A DNA stretch of 43,388 nucleotides from Actinomycetota bacterium (GTDB lineage: Bacteria; Actinomycetota; Actinomycetes; Nanopelagicales; Nanopelagicaceae): NCBI GenBank assembly GCA_016870795.1, contig VGAJ01000006.1, forward strand, positions 1 through 43,388, read 5' to 3'. Position numbers and translations under genes: made by a program. Below are positions 18,996-28,543 of the stretch, in pieces (position 1 is the stretch's first letter; each line of letters begins with the position of its first letter). The notes beneath the pieces were generated by a model that was not told the origin of the DNA, made no database searches, and worked only from the letters and a program-made list of their open reading frames with translations.

Positions 18996-19297
18996 AGGTT
19001 ATAAACTAGGGCAGAGCTTGCCGCAGCAAGTAACATCATTATTGGAAAGTTTGCTTTGAAACTTAAGGCAATTGCAGCAACTAGAAGTCCTACAAGCCTG
19101 TGATCAATTACAACCTGCTGCTCAATTGTTAGCGCCTGTACAGCTACTAATGAGCTAAGTAGAGCGATAGGTATAAGTGTATTAATCCTTTGAATCGCTG
19201 GTCTATTAAGAAGAGATTCTGGGATGCGATAGCCAAGGTACTTGAGTAGAAAGCAGATCAGAGAGGAAACTAAGGTTGCAATCCATATCTGACTCAT
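18992..19297 (-). CDS. azlD: AzlD-type branched-chain amino acid exporter subunit
   Basis: Small membrane protein, 101 residues with about three to four hydrophobic helices. It is the partner of AzlC in BrnFE/AzlCD-type exporters of branched-chain amino acids or methionine. The helix end GYRIPESLLNRP and the PIALLSSLVAVQAL helix are typical of AzlD. Its ATG overlaps the azlC stop by four bases, so translation is coupled. The 3' end meets the glutaredoxin gene tail to tail. Confidence 0.88.
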   Translation of the reverse strand: MSQIWIATLVSSLICFLLKYLGYRIPESLLNRPAIQRINTLIPIALLSSLVAVQALTIEQQVVIDHRLVGLLVAAIALSFKANFPIMMLLAAASSALVYNL

Positions 19298-19977
19298 CGA
19301 GCTGCCCTGCTTCCAAAAATTACTGCCAATAGCGCTGTTGCAATTATTGGAACTCCAGCTGGAACAAATGGCACTAATAAAAGCGCCAAAAGCGCAGCAG
19401 ATATGGCAAGTACTCGAGTTTTATTGTCAGTAAGTCTTGGCCAGAGGAGTCCAAGAAATGCTGCTGGAACTACTGCATCAAGACCCCACGCTGCAGGATC
19501 TCCAATTGCTCCGGCGCCGATGGCTCCAAGTAGAGTAAAGAGATTCCAGAAGAAATAAACTCCAATACCGGTTGCCCAGAAGCCATAACGCGCAGCCTCA
19601 TCACCTCGCCCCTCTTGGCTAATTGCAACACCTGTTGATTCATCAATTGTTAATTGCGCGCCAATCAAACGCTTAAAGCCTCTTAATTTCAAAAGAGGTG
19701 CCATCTTTAATCCATAGAGACCATTTCGAAAACCGAGAAGAGATCCAGTAGCAATTGCACTAATTGCAGATCCACCAGAGCCCATAACTCCAACAACTGC
19801 AAATTGAGATGCGCCGGAAAATAAGAGAAGAGATAAGAGACAGGTTTGAAGAATCGAAAATCCAGCCGCGATTGAGGCTGCTCCGAAGGCGGCGCCATAT
19901 GTGCCCACTGGAATTGCCACAGCCAGCGAGTCGGATAGGACGCGGCGCCTATTAAAGCTTGAAGGATTTAATGACAC
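19294..19977 (-). CDS. azlC: AzlC-type branched-chain amino acid exporter subunit
   Basis: Main membrane subunit of the AzlCD exporter, 227 residues from the chosen GTG, with about six helices. The family motif AIPVGTYGAAFGAASIAAGFS occurs near the N-terminus, then FSGASQFAVVGVMGSGGSAI and LLGFRNGLYGL. The frame remains open upstream for 26 more codons, but that would run into the thyX promoter. At 19977 the GTG is preceded 6 bases away by CAGAAT, a leaderless-type -10. A function in export of valine, leucine, isoleucine or methionine is inferred from the family. Confidence 0.88.
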   Translation of the reverse strand: MSLNPSSFNRRRVLSDSLAVAIPVGTYGAAFGAASIAAGFSILQTCLLSLLLFSGASQFAVVGVMGSGGSAISAIATGSLLGFRNGLYGLKMAPLLKLRGFKRLIGAQLTIDESTGVAISQEGRGDEAARYGFWATGIGVYFFWNLFTLLGAIGAGAIGDPAAWGLDAVVPAAFLGLLWPRLTDNKTRVLAISAALLALLLVPFVPAGVPIIATALLAVIFGSRAAR

Positions 19978-20024
19978 GCGCTCATTCTGCCTTAGAAAAT
20001 CCCAGCCTTGTGCCAGAGAGTAGA

Positions 20025-20030
20025 TAAGGT
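20025..20030 (+). promoter_or_regulatory. Probable -10 element of thyX (leaderless)
   Basis: TAAGGT lies 7 bases before the GTG at 20038, with no Shine-Dalgarno. The 60-base interval between the azlC GTG and the thyX GTG must hold both divergent promoters, so there is little room for longer 5' ends. Confidence 0.45.
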
Positions 20031-20037
20031 CGCGCAC

Positions 20038-20769
20038 GTGAGCCAGCCAAGCCATCCAGAGATTGTCTTTAGAGATGATGTGACAGTAGAGCTAGTTAAA
20101 TCTAGCGCTAGCGATGCTGATGTGATTTGGGCGGCGCGAGTTTCAACGGCAGGTGAGAATTCTTTAGAGGAGGTAAACGCAGATCCTGCTCGCTCAACTG
20201 GATTGATTAATTATTTGGCTAGAGAGCGCCATGGCTCTCCTTTTGAGCATACCTCAATGACCTTTTTTATTAGCGCCCCGATATTTGTATTTAGAGAGTT
20301 TATGCGCCATCGCATCGCCTCATACAACGAGGAGAGTGGTCGCTATCGTGAGCTACTTCCAGTTTTCTATGTTCCAAATAAAGCTAGAAAATTAGTTCAA
20401 ACTGGAAAGACTGGTCACTATGTATTTGTTGATGGTAGTGATGAGCAGTATGCGATATCAGTAGCTGCGATGAAAGAAAGTTATGAACTTTGTTATTTGA
20501 ATTATAAGAAGATGCTAGATGCAGGGGTGGCAAAAGAAGTTGCTAGGGCAGTGCTTCCAGTTGCGCTCTATTCATCTATGTATGTCACGATGAATGCTAG
20601 AGCTCTTATGAATTTTCTCTCGTTAAGAACAGCCCGAGAAGGATCTCACTTTCCTAGCTATCCGCAGCGGGAGATAGAGATGGTGGCAGAGAAGATGGAG
20701 GAGCACTTTGCCCGCCTGATGCCGATTACCTATGCTGCCTTTGAAAAGTCGGGGCGCGTCGCGCCATAG
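20038..20769 (+). CDS. thyX: Flavin-dependent thymidylate synthase
   Basis: FAD- and NADPH-dependent methylation of dUMP to dTMP using methylene-tetrahydrofolate. It is unrelated to ThyA. 243 residues from the chosen start. The signature RHRxxSxNExSxRY is present from residue 90 (MRHRIASYNEESGRY). The C-terminal part has ARALMNFLSLRTAREGSHFPSYPQREI, which holds the substrate-binding Arg. The frame is open to a TTG at 20008, but those 10 residues overlap the putative -10, so GTG 20038 is preferred. Position next to dapA is the usual actinobacterial one. Confidence 0.95.
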   Translation: MSQPSHPEIVFRDDVTVELVKSSASDADVIWAARVSTAGENSLEEVNADPARSTGLINYLARERHGSPFEHTSMTFFISAPIFVFREFMRHRIASYNEESGRYRELLPVFYVPNKARKLVQTGKTGHYVFVDGSDEQYAISVAAMKESYELCYLNYKKMLDAGVAKEVARAVLPVALYSSMYVTMNARALMNFLSLRTAREGSHFPSYPQREIEMVAEKMEEHFARLMPITYAAFEKSGRVAP

Positions 20770-20780
20770 CCGGTAAGTAG

Positions 20781-20786
20781 TAGCCT
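20781..20786 (+). promoter_or_regulatory. Probable -10 element of dapA (leaderless)
   Basis: TAGCCT followed by 6 bases and the dapA ATG, with no Shine-Dalgarno, in the 23-base gap after thyX. This suggests dapA has its own leaderless transcript in addition to any read-through. Confidence 0.45.
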
Positions 20787-20792
20787 TGGCGC

Positions 20793-21683
20793 ATGTCGAT
20801 TCAGGCGCCATTTGGAAGATTGTTGACCGCGATGGTCACCCCTTTTAAAGATGATCTATCAATTGATTGGGCAAGCGTTGAAAAAGTAGCCGCACATTTA
20901 GTTTCAACGGGTCATGATGGAATTGTTCTAAATGGCACAACAGGGGAAGCGCCAACTACCAGCGATGAAGAAAAAGTAGAAATAATCAAGGTAGTGCGCA
21001 AAGTAGTTGGATCAAATATAAAGATTGTTGCAGGCGCTGGAAATAACGAAACTTCTCATTCGCTCGAGCAGGCAAGGCAGGCAGCTAAGGCTGGAGCTGA
21101 TGGACTTTTAGTGGTGACTCCTTATTACAACAAACCACCGCAGGCTGGAATTGCAGCTCACTTTGAAGCAATGGCGGGTGCTACTGATTTACCAATAATG
21201 CTCTATGACATCCCACATAGAACTGGTGTTGCAATTGAGCCAGATACGATTGTTAAGTTATCAGCAAATCCCAAAATTGCAGCTCTTAAAGATGCAAAGG
21301 GAGATATCGCTTCAACTTCTTGGGTAATTAAGAGATGCGCTATACCGGTTTACTCAGGTGATGACATTTTAAATCTTCCACTACTTTCAGTTGGAGCGGT
21401 GGGATTTGTCTCTGTCTGCGGCCATAGCGTCGGATCAGAGTTGAAACAGATGCTAAATGCATTCTTTTCAGGTGATGTCGCAGAAGCTCTTGAAATTCAT
21501 CAAAGATTATTGCCGGTCTATACCGGAACATTTAGAACCCAAGGAGCAATTCTTACTAAAGCCGCTCTTGATTTAATGGGCTTAAGTGGTGGACGAGTTC
21601 GCCTGCCGCTAGTTGATGCAACCAAGGCTCAGATAGACCAACTACGAGAAGATCTTCGCGCTGGCGGCGTGAAAGTTAAGTAA
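20793..21683 (+). CDS. dapA: 4-hydroxy-tetrahydrodipicolinate synthase
   Basis: Condenses pyruvate with aspartate semialdehyde, the first committed step of lysine and diaminopimelate synthesis. 296 residues, a class I aldolase TIM barrel. The Schiff-base Lys is K166 in AALKDAKGD, and the tyrosine of MLYDIPHRTG is the catalytic proton relay. NGTTGEAPTTSDEEK and TPYYNKPPQAG are further hallmarks. The stop overlaps the ATG of RNase J by one base (TAATG), a conserved dapA-rnj arrangement in Actinobacteria. Confidence 0.96.
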   Translation: MSIQAPFGRLLTAMVTPFKDDLSIDWASVEKVAAHLVSTGHDGIVLNGTTGEAPTTSDEEKVEIIKVVRKVVGSNIKIVAGAGNNETSHSLEQARQAAKAGADGLLVVTPYYNKPPQAGIAAHFEAMAGATDLPIMLYDIPHRTGVAIEPDTIVKLSANPKIAALKDAKGDIASTSWVIKRCAIPVYSGDDILNLPLLSVGAVGFVSVCGHSVGSELKQMLNAFFSGDVAEALEIHQRLLPVYTGTFRTQGAILTKAALDLMGLSGGRVRLPLVDATKAQIDQLREDLRAGGVKVK

Positions 21684-23365
21684 TGAATCATCCGCATCCC
21701 GATCTAGGGTTGCCGCCAAAACTTGCCACCAAAACTCTAAGGATTGTTGCCTTAGGTGGCCTTGGAGAAATTGGTCGCAATATGACCGTTTTTGAATATG
21801 AAGGCCAGTTGTTAATCCTTGACTGTGGCGTTTTATTTCCAAGTGAAACTCAGCCAGGAGTTGATTTAATCCTGCCAGATTTTTCTTATCTAAAAGAGCG
21901 GATGGGTGATATCGCTGCCGTTTTTCTAACTCACGGCCATGAGGATCACATAACCGCACTTGGCTACCTACTTCGCGAGCGAGAAGATATTCAAGTAATT
22001 GGCAGCGCTTTAACTCTTGCTTTCCTAAGGGGAAAGTTAAGAGATCATCGAATCTCACCAATTATGGTTGAAGTTAAAGAAGGTCAGAGCAGAAAAGTTG
22101 GACCTTTTGATTTGGAATTTATTGCAGTAAACCACTCAATTCCTGATGCTTTAGCAGTTGCGATAAAGACTCCTGCTGGGGTAGTGCTTCATACTGGCGA
22201 TTTTAAAATGGATCAACTTCCTCTAGATGGAAGAGTTACTGATTTAGCTCGATTTGCATCCCTTGGCCAATCTGGCGTTGATTTATTTATGGTTGATTCA
22301 ACTAACGCTGATATTCCTGGATTTACCACATCTGAACGAGAAATTATGCCGGTATTGGAACGAGTTATTGATGGCACAAAGGCGAGAGTAATTGTCGCCT
22401 CCTTTGCATCACATGTTCATCGCATCCAACAGGTAATAGATATTGCCTATAGCAAGGGACGAAAAGTTGCCTTTGTTGGACGCTCGATGGTTAGAAATAT
22501 GACTCTCGCTGCAGAGATGGGATATCTACATATCCCGCCGAATACTTTGCTAGAACCTGATGAAATTGAAAGCGCTGGAGATAAAGTTGTATTGATTTGC
22601 ACCGGATCTCAAGGTGAGCCATTGGCAGCTTTATCAAGAATGGCAAATGGCGATCATCAAATTAGAGTAGGAAGAGATGACACTGTAGTTCTTGCATCAT
22701 CTCTGATTCCAGGAAATGAGAATTCGGTCTATCGAGTAATAAATGAATTAACTAGATTTGGCGCTCGCGTTGTACATAAAGGCAATGCGCTAGTGCATGT
22801 TTCAGGTCACGCAGCTGCAGGGGAGTTGCTCTATTGCTATAACGTGGTCAAGCCAAAAAACGTTATGCCAGTTCACGGTGAGTGGCGACATATGACGGCC
22901 AATGCTGAGCTTGCAATCTCAACAGGAGTCAAGCCAAGCAATGTTGTAGTAGTTGATAATGGAGTCATTGTCGATTTAAGTGAAGGAAGAGCAAAGGTAG
23001 TTGGCGCAGTTCCAGTTGGCTATGTTTATGTTGATGGCCAGAGCATTGGAGATATCACTGAGGCATCGATAAAAGATCGTTTGATTCTGGGAGAAGAAGG
23101 CTTTATCTCAGTAATTGTCGTTATCGATTCACAAAGTGGAAAAATAGTTGCTGGTCCTGATATCCATGCACGCGGTTTTGCCGAAGATCTTGAGCTCTTC
23201 AATGAAGTTAAGGGTCGTATTGAGCGAGCCCTGAGCGGAGCAGTAGCTGGTGGAATTAATGGAACTCATCAACTCTCGCAAGTAGTTAGAAAGACAGTGG
23301 GAAGTTGGGTAGGGGAAGAACATCGCCGTCGCCCGATGATTGTGCCTGTTGTAATTGAGGTTTAG
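21683..23365 (+). CDS. rnj: Ribonuclease J
   Basis: Metallo-beta-lactamase/beta-CASP nuclease with 5'-3' exo- and endonuclease activity in mRNA decay and rRNA maturation. 560 residues, usual length. The zinc motif HGHEDH is at 84-89 after the LGGLGEIGRNMTVFEYEG start. VDSTNAD, SFASHVHRIQQ, VSGHAAAGEL and MPVHGEWRH give the beta-CASP motifs. A C-terminal domain of about 100 residues mediates oligomerisation. The ATG overlaps the dapA stop. Confidence 0.96.
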   Translation: MNHPHPDLGLPPKLATKTLRIVALGGLGEIGRNMTVFEYEGQLLILDCGVLFPSETQPGVDLILPDFSYLKERMGDIAAVFLTHGHEDHITALGYLLREREDIQVIGSALTLAFLRGKLRDHRISPIMVEVKEGQSRKVGPFDLEFIAVNHSIPDALAVAIKTPAGVVLHTGDFKMDQLPLDGRVTDLARFASLGQSGVDLFMVDSTNADIPGFTTSEREIMPVLERVIDGTKARVIVASFASHVHRIQQVIDIAYSKGRKVAFVGRSMVRNMTLAAEMGYLHIPPNTLLEPDEIESAGDKVVLICTGSQGEPLAALSRMANGDHQIRVGRDDTVVLASSLIPGNENSVYRVINELTRFGARVVHKGNALVHVSGHAAAGELLYCYNVVKPKNVMPVHGEWRHMTANAELAISTGVKPSNVVVVDNGVIVDLSEGRAKVVGAVPVGYVYVDGQSIGDITEASIKDRLILGEEGFISVIVVIDSQSGKIVAGPDIHARGFAEDLELFNEVKGRIERALSGAVAGGINGTHQLSQVVRKTVGSWVGEEHRRRPMIVPVVIEV

Positions 23366-23400
23366 CGGCGCGCCTGACCTTTAAGAAAATTAATTTCGAA

Positions 23401-23406
23401 TACGAT
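23401..23406 (+). promoter_or_regulatory. Possible -10 element of ftsK
   Basis: TACGAT lies 8 bases before the GTG of ftsK in an AT-rich 49-base gap. There is no Shine-Dalgarno, so a leaderless or near-leaderless mRNA is likely. The spacing is slightly longer than in the other cases in this window. Confidence 0.35.
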
Positions 23407-23414
23407 TTTTCGTT

Positions 23415-25748
23415 GTGGTAAAGAAAAAATCCGCTAGGAAAGCAAGTGGCCTACTCTCGGCTATCGCTTCTGGCTTGGGATTTATCTGGAGCGCTATTGC
23501 CAAGGCACTTGGCGCCAGCATCAGGTTTATTACTCGTGGTGCTAAAGATTTAGAACCTGAGCATAGACGCGATGGTATTGGTTTAATTCTTTTAATTGTT
23601 GCCCTAATTGCTGCAGCAACTTCTTGGATGCAATTAGATAATGCTTTTGGCAGAGCTGCATATGCCTTCTTCTATGGAGGATTTGGCAGGGTTGCAATAC
23701 TTACACCTATTCTCTTTGGCTACTTCGCCTTTCGGCTATTTCGCACCCCACAAGATAAGGGCGCAACTGGTCGAATAACAATTGGCTCACTCCTACTTGT
23801 TCTAAGTTCAACTGGCCTAATCCACATATTAAATCCTTCATCGATTAATACTGGCGCTACTGCAATGCGCGAAGGTGGGGGATGGATTGGCTATGGGGTC
23901 TCAACGCCTCTTGTTGCGCTACTTACCGATATGCTCGCAATTCCAATTCTTATCCTGACCTTAATATTTGGCGCACTTGTTATTACAGCAACTCCATTTT
24001 CAAAGGTAATTGATTTATTCAAGAGCCTTCTCTCTGGGGCAAGTAATAAAGTAAGTGGCGCACTTAATCAAAGACGAGAGCGAAAACTGGAGCGAGAAGA
24101 GTTTGAAATTGCCGATACGCCGCCATTTGAAACTCCTTTAGTTCAAGATTTTAGTAAAGCCCAAGAAGAGGATCTGGAAGAAGAAATAGATGAAGAGAGC
24201 TTTGATGAAGAATTTACAGTTGAGATTCCTAAGCCTGAGGTAAGTGCAAAGCCTGCAAGACCAGTTCAATTGCTGCTTTCCTCAACTGATTCCTATGAGC
24301 TCCCCTCTATGGACCTACTTCGAACTACACCATCTAGTAAGACAAAGACCAAGGCAAATGATCAAATAGTCCAATCTTTAACTGAAGTCTTTGCTCAATT
24401 TGAAATTGACTGTGAAGTAACTGGCTTTATGCGCGGACCTACCGTGACTCGCTATGAAGTCGAGCTTGGCTCAGGGGTTAAGGTAGAGGCAATTACAGCT
24501 TTAAGTAAGAACATCGCCTATGCAGTTGCAAGTAGCGATGTAAGAATCCTCTCGCCAATTCCTGGAAAATCTGCAGTTGGTATCGAGATTCCAAATAGCG
24601 ATAGAGAGATAGTTTCTCTAGGCGATGTGCTTCGCTCCAGCGTTGCTGGAAATGACCACCATCCAATGGTGATTGCACTTGGTAAAGATGTAGAGGGAAG
24701 TTTTATCTGCGCAAATCTTGCCAAAATGCCACACCTACTTGTGGCGGGGGCAACCGGCGCTGGTAAATCATCAATGATTAATTCATTGGTTACCTCAGTA
24801 TTAATGAGAGCAACCCCGAATGATGTTCGCTTAATTCTTATAGATCCCAAACGAGTTGAACTTAACTCTTATGAAGGCATCCCACATCTAATTGCGCCAA
24901 TTATCACCAACCCAAAGAAAGCAGCAGAGGCACTTGCCTGGGTAGTGCGTGAAATGGATATGCGATATGACGATCTTTCAACATATGGCTTTAGGCATAT
25001 CGATGACTTTAATAAGGCAGTTAGAGCTGGAAAAGTTATTGCTAAAGAAGGTGCCGATGCCGCCCTTGAGCCCTATCCATATCTATTGGTAGTAATTGAT
25101 GAGTTGGCAGATCTAATGATGGTTGCTGCCAGGGATGTTGAAGATTGCATCGTGAGAATTACTCAGCTTGCAAGAGCAGCCGGCATTCATCTTGTAATCG
25201 CTACACAACGGCCTAGCGTTGATATTGTCACAGGTTTAATTAAAGCCAATGTTCCTTCACGTCTATCTTTTGCTACTTCATCACTTGCTGACTCCAGGGT
25301 TATTCTTGATACTCCAGGTGCTGAAAAACTTGTCGGACAAGGCGATGCCCTATTTTTGCCCATGGGAGCAAGCAAACCGATGCGAATTCAAGGCGCGTAT
25401 GTATCAGAGCGAGAAATTGAGGCAATTGTAAATCACGTTAAGTCCCAGCTAAAGCCAGTGTATAGAGAAGATATTTTAAAACCAGTAGTTGCAACCAGGG
25501 GCTCTGATGAAGAAATTGGTGATGACAAAGAGTTACTTATCCAAGCAATCGAATTAGTTGTTAGTACTCAATTTGGATCAACTTCTATGTTGCAGCGAAA
25601 ATTAAGAATTGGTTTTGCTAAAGCTGGACGTCTGATGGATTTGATGGAGAGCCGAGGAATTGTGGGACCATCTGAAGGTTCTAAGGCTCGAGTAGTTTTG
25701 GTTAAGCAGGAGGACCTGGCCTCTGTCCTTGAGGTAATTCAGGGGTGA
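23415..25748 (+). CDS. ftsK: DNA translocase FtsK/SpoIIIE
   Basis: Septum-located hexameric DNA pump that clears chromosome DNA at division and aligns dif sites. 777 residues. A basic N-terminus is followed by about four membrane helices (roughly 57-205) and an acidic linker (about 230-280, EEDLEEEIDEESFDEEF). The motor domain has Walker A GATGAGKSS at 445-453 and Walker B VVIDELAD with D562/E563. The C-terminal winged-helix gamma domain starts near 705 (IQAIELVVSTQFGSTSMLQRKLRIGF) and reads KOPS-like polarity sites. GTG start, poor ribosome-binding site. Confidence 0.96.
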   Translation: MVKKKSARKASGLLSAIASGLGFIWSAIAKALGASIRFITRGAKDLEPEHRRDGIGLILLIVALIAAATSWMQLDNAFGRAAYAFFYGGFGRVAILTPILFGYFAFRLFRTPQDKGATGRITIGSLLLVLSSTGLIHILNPSSINTGATAMREGGGWIGYGVSTPLVALLTDMLAIPILILTLIFGALVITATPFSKVIDLFKSLLSGASNKVSGALNQRRERKLEREEFEIADTPPFETPLVQDFSKAQEEDLEEEIDEESFDEEFTVEIPKPEVSAKPARPVQLLLSSTDSYELPSMDLLRTTPSSKTKTKANDQIVQSLTEVFAQFEIDCEVTGFMRGPTVTRYEVELGSGVKVEAITALSKNIAYAVASSDVRILSPIPGKSAVGIEIPNSDREIVSLGDVLRSSVAGNDHHPMVIALGKDVEGSFICANLAKMPHLLVAGATGAGKSSMINSLVTSVLMRATPNDVRLILIDPKRVELNSYEGIPHLIAPIITNPKKAAEALAWVVREMDMRYDDLSTYGFRHIDDFNKAVRAGKVIAKEGADAALEPYPYLLVVIDELADLMMVAARDVEDCIVRITQLARAAGIHLVIATQRPSVDIVTGLIKANVPSRLSFATSSLADSRVILDTPGAEKLVGQGDALFLPMGASKPMRIQGAYVSEREIEAIVNHVKSQLKPVYREDILKPVVATRGSDEEIGDDKELLIQAIELVVSTQFGSTSMLQRKLRIGFAKAGRLMDLMESRGIVGPSEGSKARVVLVKQEDLASVLEVIQG

Positions 25749-25807
25749 ATTTTTAGGGGCGATATTCCAGCTCCCTTGCTAAATTGAGCACTGCTTCAAG
25801 ATTTAGC

Positions 25808-25837
25808 TTGTCGCTGGCCTGCTTCTGCTTCTACAAT
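25808..25837 (+). promoter_or_regulatory. Candidate sigma-70-type promoter before the rodZ-like gene
   Basis: TTGTCG (25808-25813) and TACAAT (25832-25837) are separated by 18 bases in the 121-base gap after ftsK. This is a good match to the vegetative consensus. Transcription would start near 25844, about 26 bases before the ATG at 25870. The rest of the gap shows no gene or strong hairpin. Confidence 0.45.
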
Positions 25838-25869
25838 TCGACCTCCCCACAAGTGATTTAGAGGCTTTT

Positions 25870-26586
25870 ATGTCGGTTGGTTCAACGCTAAAAGAGATGC
25901 GCAAGTCGGCAGGTTTCACTGTCGAGCAACTTGCCAAGCGCTCGCGTATCCCGGCATCGGTGATTGAAGACCTAGAGAAAGATAATTTTCAAACGGCAGG
26001 CGGCCCAACTTATGCTCGTGGCCACATTAAAACGATTGCAAGAATCTGTGGCGTTGGTGATACTGATGTGCTTATTAAATTTGAATCTCAAACAATTCCT
26101 TTAAGTAAATCCATTAGAGATCTATTAAATGAAAATAGCGTTACAAAGCAGAAGAAGGAGAGAAAGCCGATATCTTGGAAGACGCTAACTGGTGCAGCAG
26201 CAGGCTTATTTCTCTTTGCACTTGTTGGAACAGCAATTATTTCCATTGAGGATTCACCAGAGCAAAGCGGTATTACAGCTCCAAGTAGCAGTAAAGATGA
26301 GAGCCAACCTAGCGCTGCAATTACAGATGGCGTTGAGGTAAGACTTAAGGCAGTGAATGGACTTTCATGGGTTGCAGTAAGTGATAGCACTGGCACCACA
26401 CAATTTAGTGGACGAATTCGCCAGGGCGAGGAGAGAGTATTTAGCGATAATCAACTGCTCTATCTAGTCATTGGAAATGCAGGCGCGATTAACCTGACGG
26501 TAAATGGTGAAGATATTGGAGTTGCTGGCGCAGTTGGCGAAGTTTTACGTCTGGAATTCGGTCCTCAAGCATCTAATCAAGGATAA
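25870..26586 (+). CDS. RodZ-like membrane protein with N-terminal helix-turn-helix
   Basis: 238 residues in the RodZ layout. A cytoplasmic XRE-like helix-turn-helix (about 5-70) begins GSTLKEMRKSAGFTVEQLAKRSRIP and includes the GGPTYARGHIKTIARICG segment typical of this class. A basic stretch (about 93-104), one membrane helix (about 106-125), a Ser-rich linker and a C-terminal DUF4115 beta domain (about 150-236) follow. RodZ links MreB filaments to the wall machinery in rods. Many Actinobacteria without MreB keep this gene next to ftsK, where its role is not established. Co-location with ftsK-rimO-pgsA supports orthology. Confidence 0.85.
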   Translation: MSVGSTLKEMRKSAGFTVEQLAKRSRIPASVIEDLEKDNFQTAGGPTYARGHIKTIARICGVGDTDVLIKFESQTIPLSKSIRDLLNENSVTKQKKERKPISWKTLTGAAAGLFLFALVGTAIISIEDSPEQSGITAPSSSKDESQPSAAITDGVEVRLKAVNGLSWVAVSDSTGTTQFSGRIRQGEERVFSDNQLLYLVIGNAGAINLTVNGEDIGVAGAVGEVLRLEFGPQASNQG

Positions 26587-26603
26587 GTTCTACTTCTTCT
26601 CTG

Positions 26604-26609
26604 TAGAAT
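26604..26609 (+). promoter_or_regulatory. Probable -10 element of rimO (leaderless)
   Basis: TAGAAT followed by 6 bases and then GTG at 26616, within the 29-base gap after the rodZ-like gene. No Shine-Dalgarno is present. The hexamer is identical in sequence and spacing to the one before the aminotransferase at the window start. Confidence 0.5.
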
Positions 26610-26615
26610 AACTAG

Positions 26616-28016
26616 GTGTCCAAGCCTAAAAGCGTTGCCTTAGTAACTCTGGGCTGTGCGCGAAATGATGTTGACTCTGAAGAGTTAGCAGGGCGTCTTG
26701 CAGCCGATGGCTGGCAATTAGTTGAAGATGTAGCAACTGCTGATGTGGCTCTGGTAAATACCTGCGGATTCATCGAATCAGCTAAGAAAGACTCAGTAGA
26801 TGCCCTAATTGAAGCTCATTCTATGAAGGCTGATGGAACGCTTCGGGCAGTAGTTGCTGTGGGCTGTATGGCTGAGCGATATGGCAAAGAGCTCGCAGAG
26901 GCGATGCCAGAGGCCGATGCAATTTTAAGTTTTGATGATTATGCCGATATCTCAAGTAGATTACAGAATATTCTTGCTGGAAATTCAAAGCCGGCTCACA
27001 CCCCAAAGGATCGTAGGAGTTTAATTCCAATCTCACCTGTTGCCAGGCAGGAGATGAGGGCCGATTTCAAGACAAAAATGGGGCAAGGCGGCACCTTTGC
27101 AAGAAAGAGACTTGCAAACTCACCAATGGCCCCCTTAAAAATTGCTTCAGGCTGTGATCGCAGATGTTCATTCTGCGCTATCCCACAATTTAGAGGATCT
27201 TTTATCTCAAGAACTCCAGAAGAGATTATTACCGAAGCTAGATGGCTAGCAGAAAATGGCGTCAGCGAACTCTTCTTAGTTAGCGAGAACACCACCTCTT
27301 ATGGAAAAGATCTTGGTGATTTAAAGGCAATGGAAAAATTACTGCCAGCCCTTTCCAAAATAGATGGAATCGAGCGCATCAGAGCTTCGTATCTGCAGCC
27401 AGCCGAGATTAGACCAACGCTACTGCAAGCCTTGATTGCTACTGAGAAAGTCGTTCCCTACTTTGACATCTCATTTCAACACGCCTCGGGCACTCTTCTT
27501 AGAAGAATGCGCCGCTTTGGCGATGGCGAGAAGTTTCTCCACTTATTAACTCAGATAAGAGCACTTAGCCCAGAGGCTGGAATTCGCTCCAACTTTATTG
27601 TGGGATTTCCCGGCGAGAGCCAGGACGAGTATCAAGAGCTAGTTGACTTTGTTAATTCATCAAATCTTGATGCAATTGGAATCTTTGCCTACTCTGATGA
27701 AGATAAAACCGAAGCGCTGACATTAGATGGAAAGTTGGATCCGCAAGTTATTAATGAGCGAACCAGTGAATTAACGACGATTGCTGAAGAGTTAGTAATG
27801 CAGCGAGCTTCAGATCGAATTGGACAGAGAGTTAGAGTTCTAATTGAAGATGAAGAACTCCAAGAGGGAAGAGCTGAGCACCAGGGGCCAGAGGTTGATT
27901 CCAGCACCTTTGTAACCATTGCAGGGCGTCCAAGTGCAGGTTATAAAGTCGGGCAGTATGTTGATGCCATCGTTACCGATACTTCAGGGGCGGATTTAAT
28001 TGCCCAGAGCCTATGA
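26616..28016 (+). CDS. rimO: Ribosomal protein S12 methylthiotransferase RimO
   Basis: Radical SAM enzyme with two [4Fe-4S] clusters that adds a methylthio group to the conserved Asp of ribosomal protein S12. 466 residues. The N-terminal UPF0004 domain carries the auxiliary-cluster cysteines ([12 protein letters not shown] at C14, [17 protein letters not shown]). The radical SAM motif CxxxCxxC is C180, C184, C187 ([13 protein letters not shown]). The TRAM domain is C-terminal from about 400. [12 protein letters not shown] separates it from MiaB. The stop overlaps the pgsA start by four bases (ATGA). Confidence 0.95.
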   Translation: MSKPKSVALVTLGCARNDVDSEELAGRLAADGWQLVEDVATADVALVNTCGFIESAKKDSVDALIEAHSMKADGTLRAVVAVGCMAERYGKELAEAMPEADAILSFDDYADISSRLQNILAGNSKPAHTPKDRRSLIPISPVARQEMRADFKTKMGQGGTFARKRLANSPMAPLKIASGCDRRCSFCAIPQFRGSFISRTPEEIITEARWLAENGVSELFLVSENTTSYGKDLGDLKAMEKLLPALSKIDGIERIRASYLQPAEIRPTLLQALIATEKVVPYFDISFQHASGTLLRRMRRFGDGEKFLHLLTQIRALSPEAGIRSNFIVGFPGESQDEYQELVDFVNSSNLDAIGIFAYSDEDKTEALTLDGKLDPQVINERTSELTTIAEELVMQRASDRIGQRVRVLIEDEELQEGRAEHQGPEVDSSTFVTIAGRPSAGYKVGQYVDAIVTDTSGADLIAQSL

Positions 28017-28543
28017 ACCTTCCTAACGCCTTAACAATTGCCCGGATTGCAGCACTCCCGTTTTGCGCTTGGGCGCTATTTAAAAATGGGGGAGATGATC
28101 CAAGCTGGCAGATAATTGCTTGGTTCTCTTTCTTTATTGTTGGTATGACCGATGTTCTCGATGGAATTATTGCAAGACGTTGGAATCAGGTTTCATCCTT
28201 TGGAATTATTTTAGATCCGATTGCTGATAAAGCTTTTATTGCTACTGCACTAATTGGACTTTCGATTCTTGGCAAGATGCCTTGGTGGGTTACGGTCTTA
28301 ATTCTTACCCGAGAAGTTGGAATTACAGTTCTGCGCCTTCTGGTTATCAAGAGAAAAGTTATTAGTGCAAGTAAGGGTGGAAAGATTAAGACTCTTCTAC
28401 AGAACTTCTCAGTAGGTTTCTACATCCTTCCGCTGCCAGAGGCGCTTCATACTCCTAGAGATATATTGCTTGCAATCGCTATCGCCCTCACCTTCATAAC
28501 CGGCTATCAATATCTAAAAGATGTAGTGAAATCAAAGCCATGA
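28013..28543 (+). CDS. pgsA: CDP-alcohol phosphatidyltransferase, PgsA type
   Basis: Integral-membrane enzyme that joins CDP-diacylglycerol to an alcohol, most likely glycerol 3-phosphate giving phosphatidylglycerophosphate. 176 residues with about five to six helices. The complete metal and catalytic motif D-x2-DG-x2-AR-x8-G-x3-D-x3-D is D47, D50, G51, A54, R55, G64, D68, D72. The [10 protein letters not shown] start is typical of PgsA. It is coupled to rimO and to the cinA-like gene by ATGA overlaps, the usual actinobacterial block. Confidence 0.93.
   Translation: MNLPNALTIARIAALPFCAWALFKNGGDDPSWQIIAWFSFFIVGMTDVLDGIIARRWNQVSSFGIILDPIADKAFIATALIGLSILGKMPWWVTVLILTREVGITVLRLLVIKRKVISASKGGKIKTLLQNFSVGFYILPLPEALHTPRDILLAIAIALTFITGYQYLKDVVKSKP

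Noticed and set aside
19978-20055. Longer azlC reaching 20055
   Set aside because: It would overlap the thyX start, and the added residues are not hydrophobic or conserved-looking. GTG 19977 has a leaderless-type -10.
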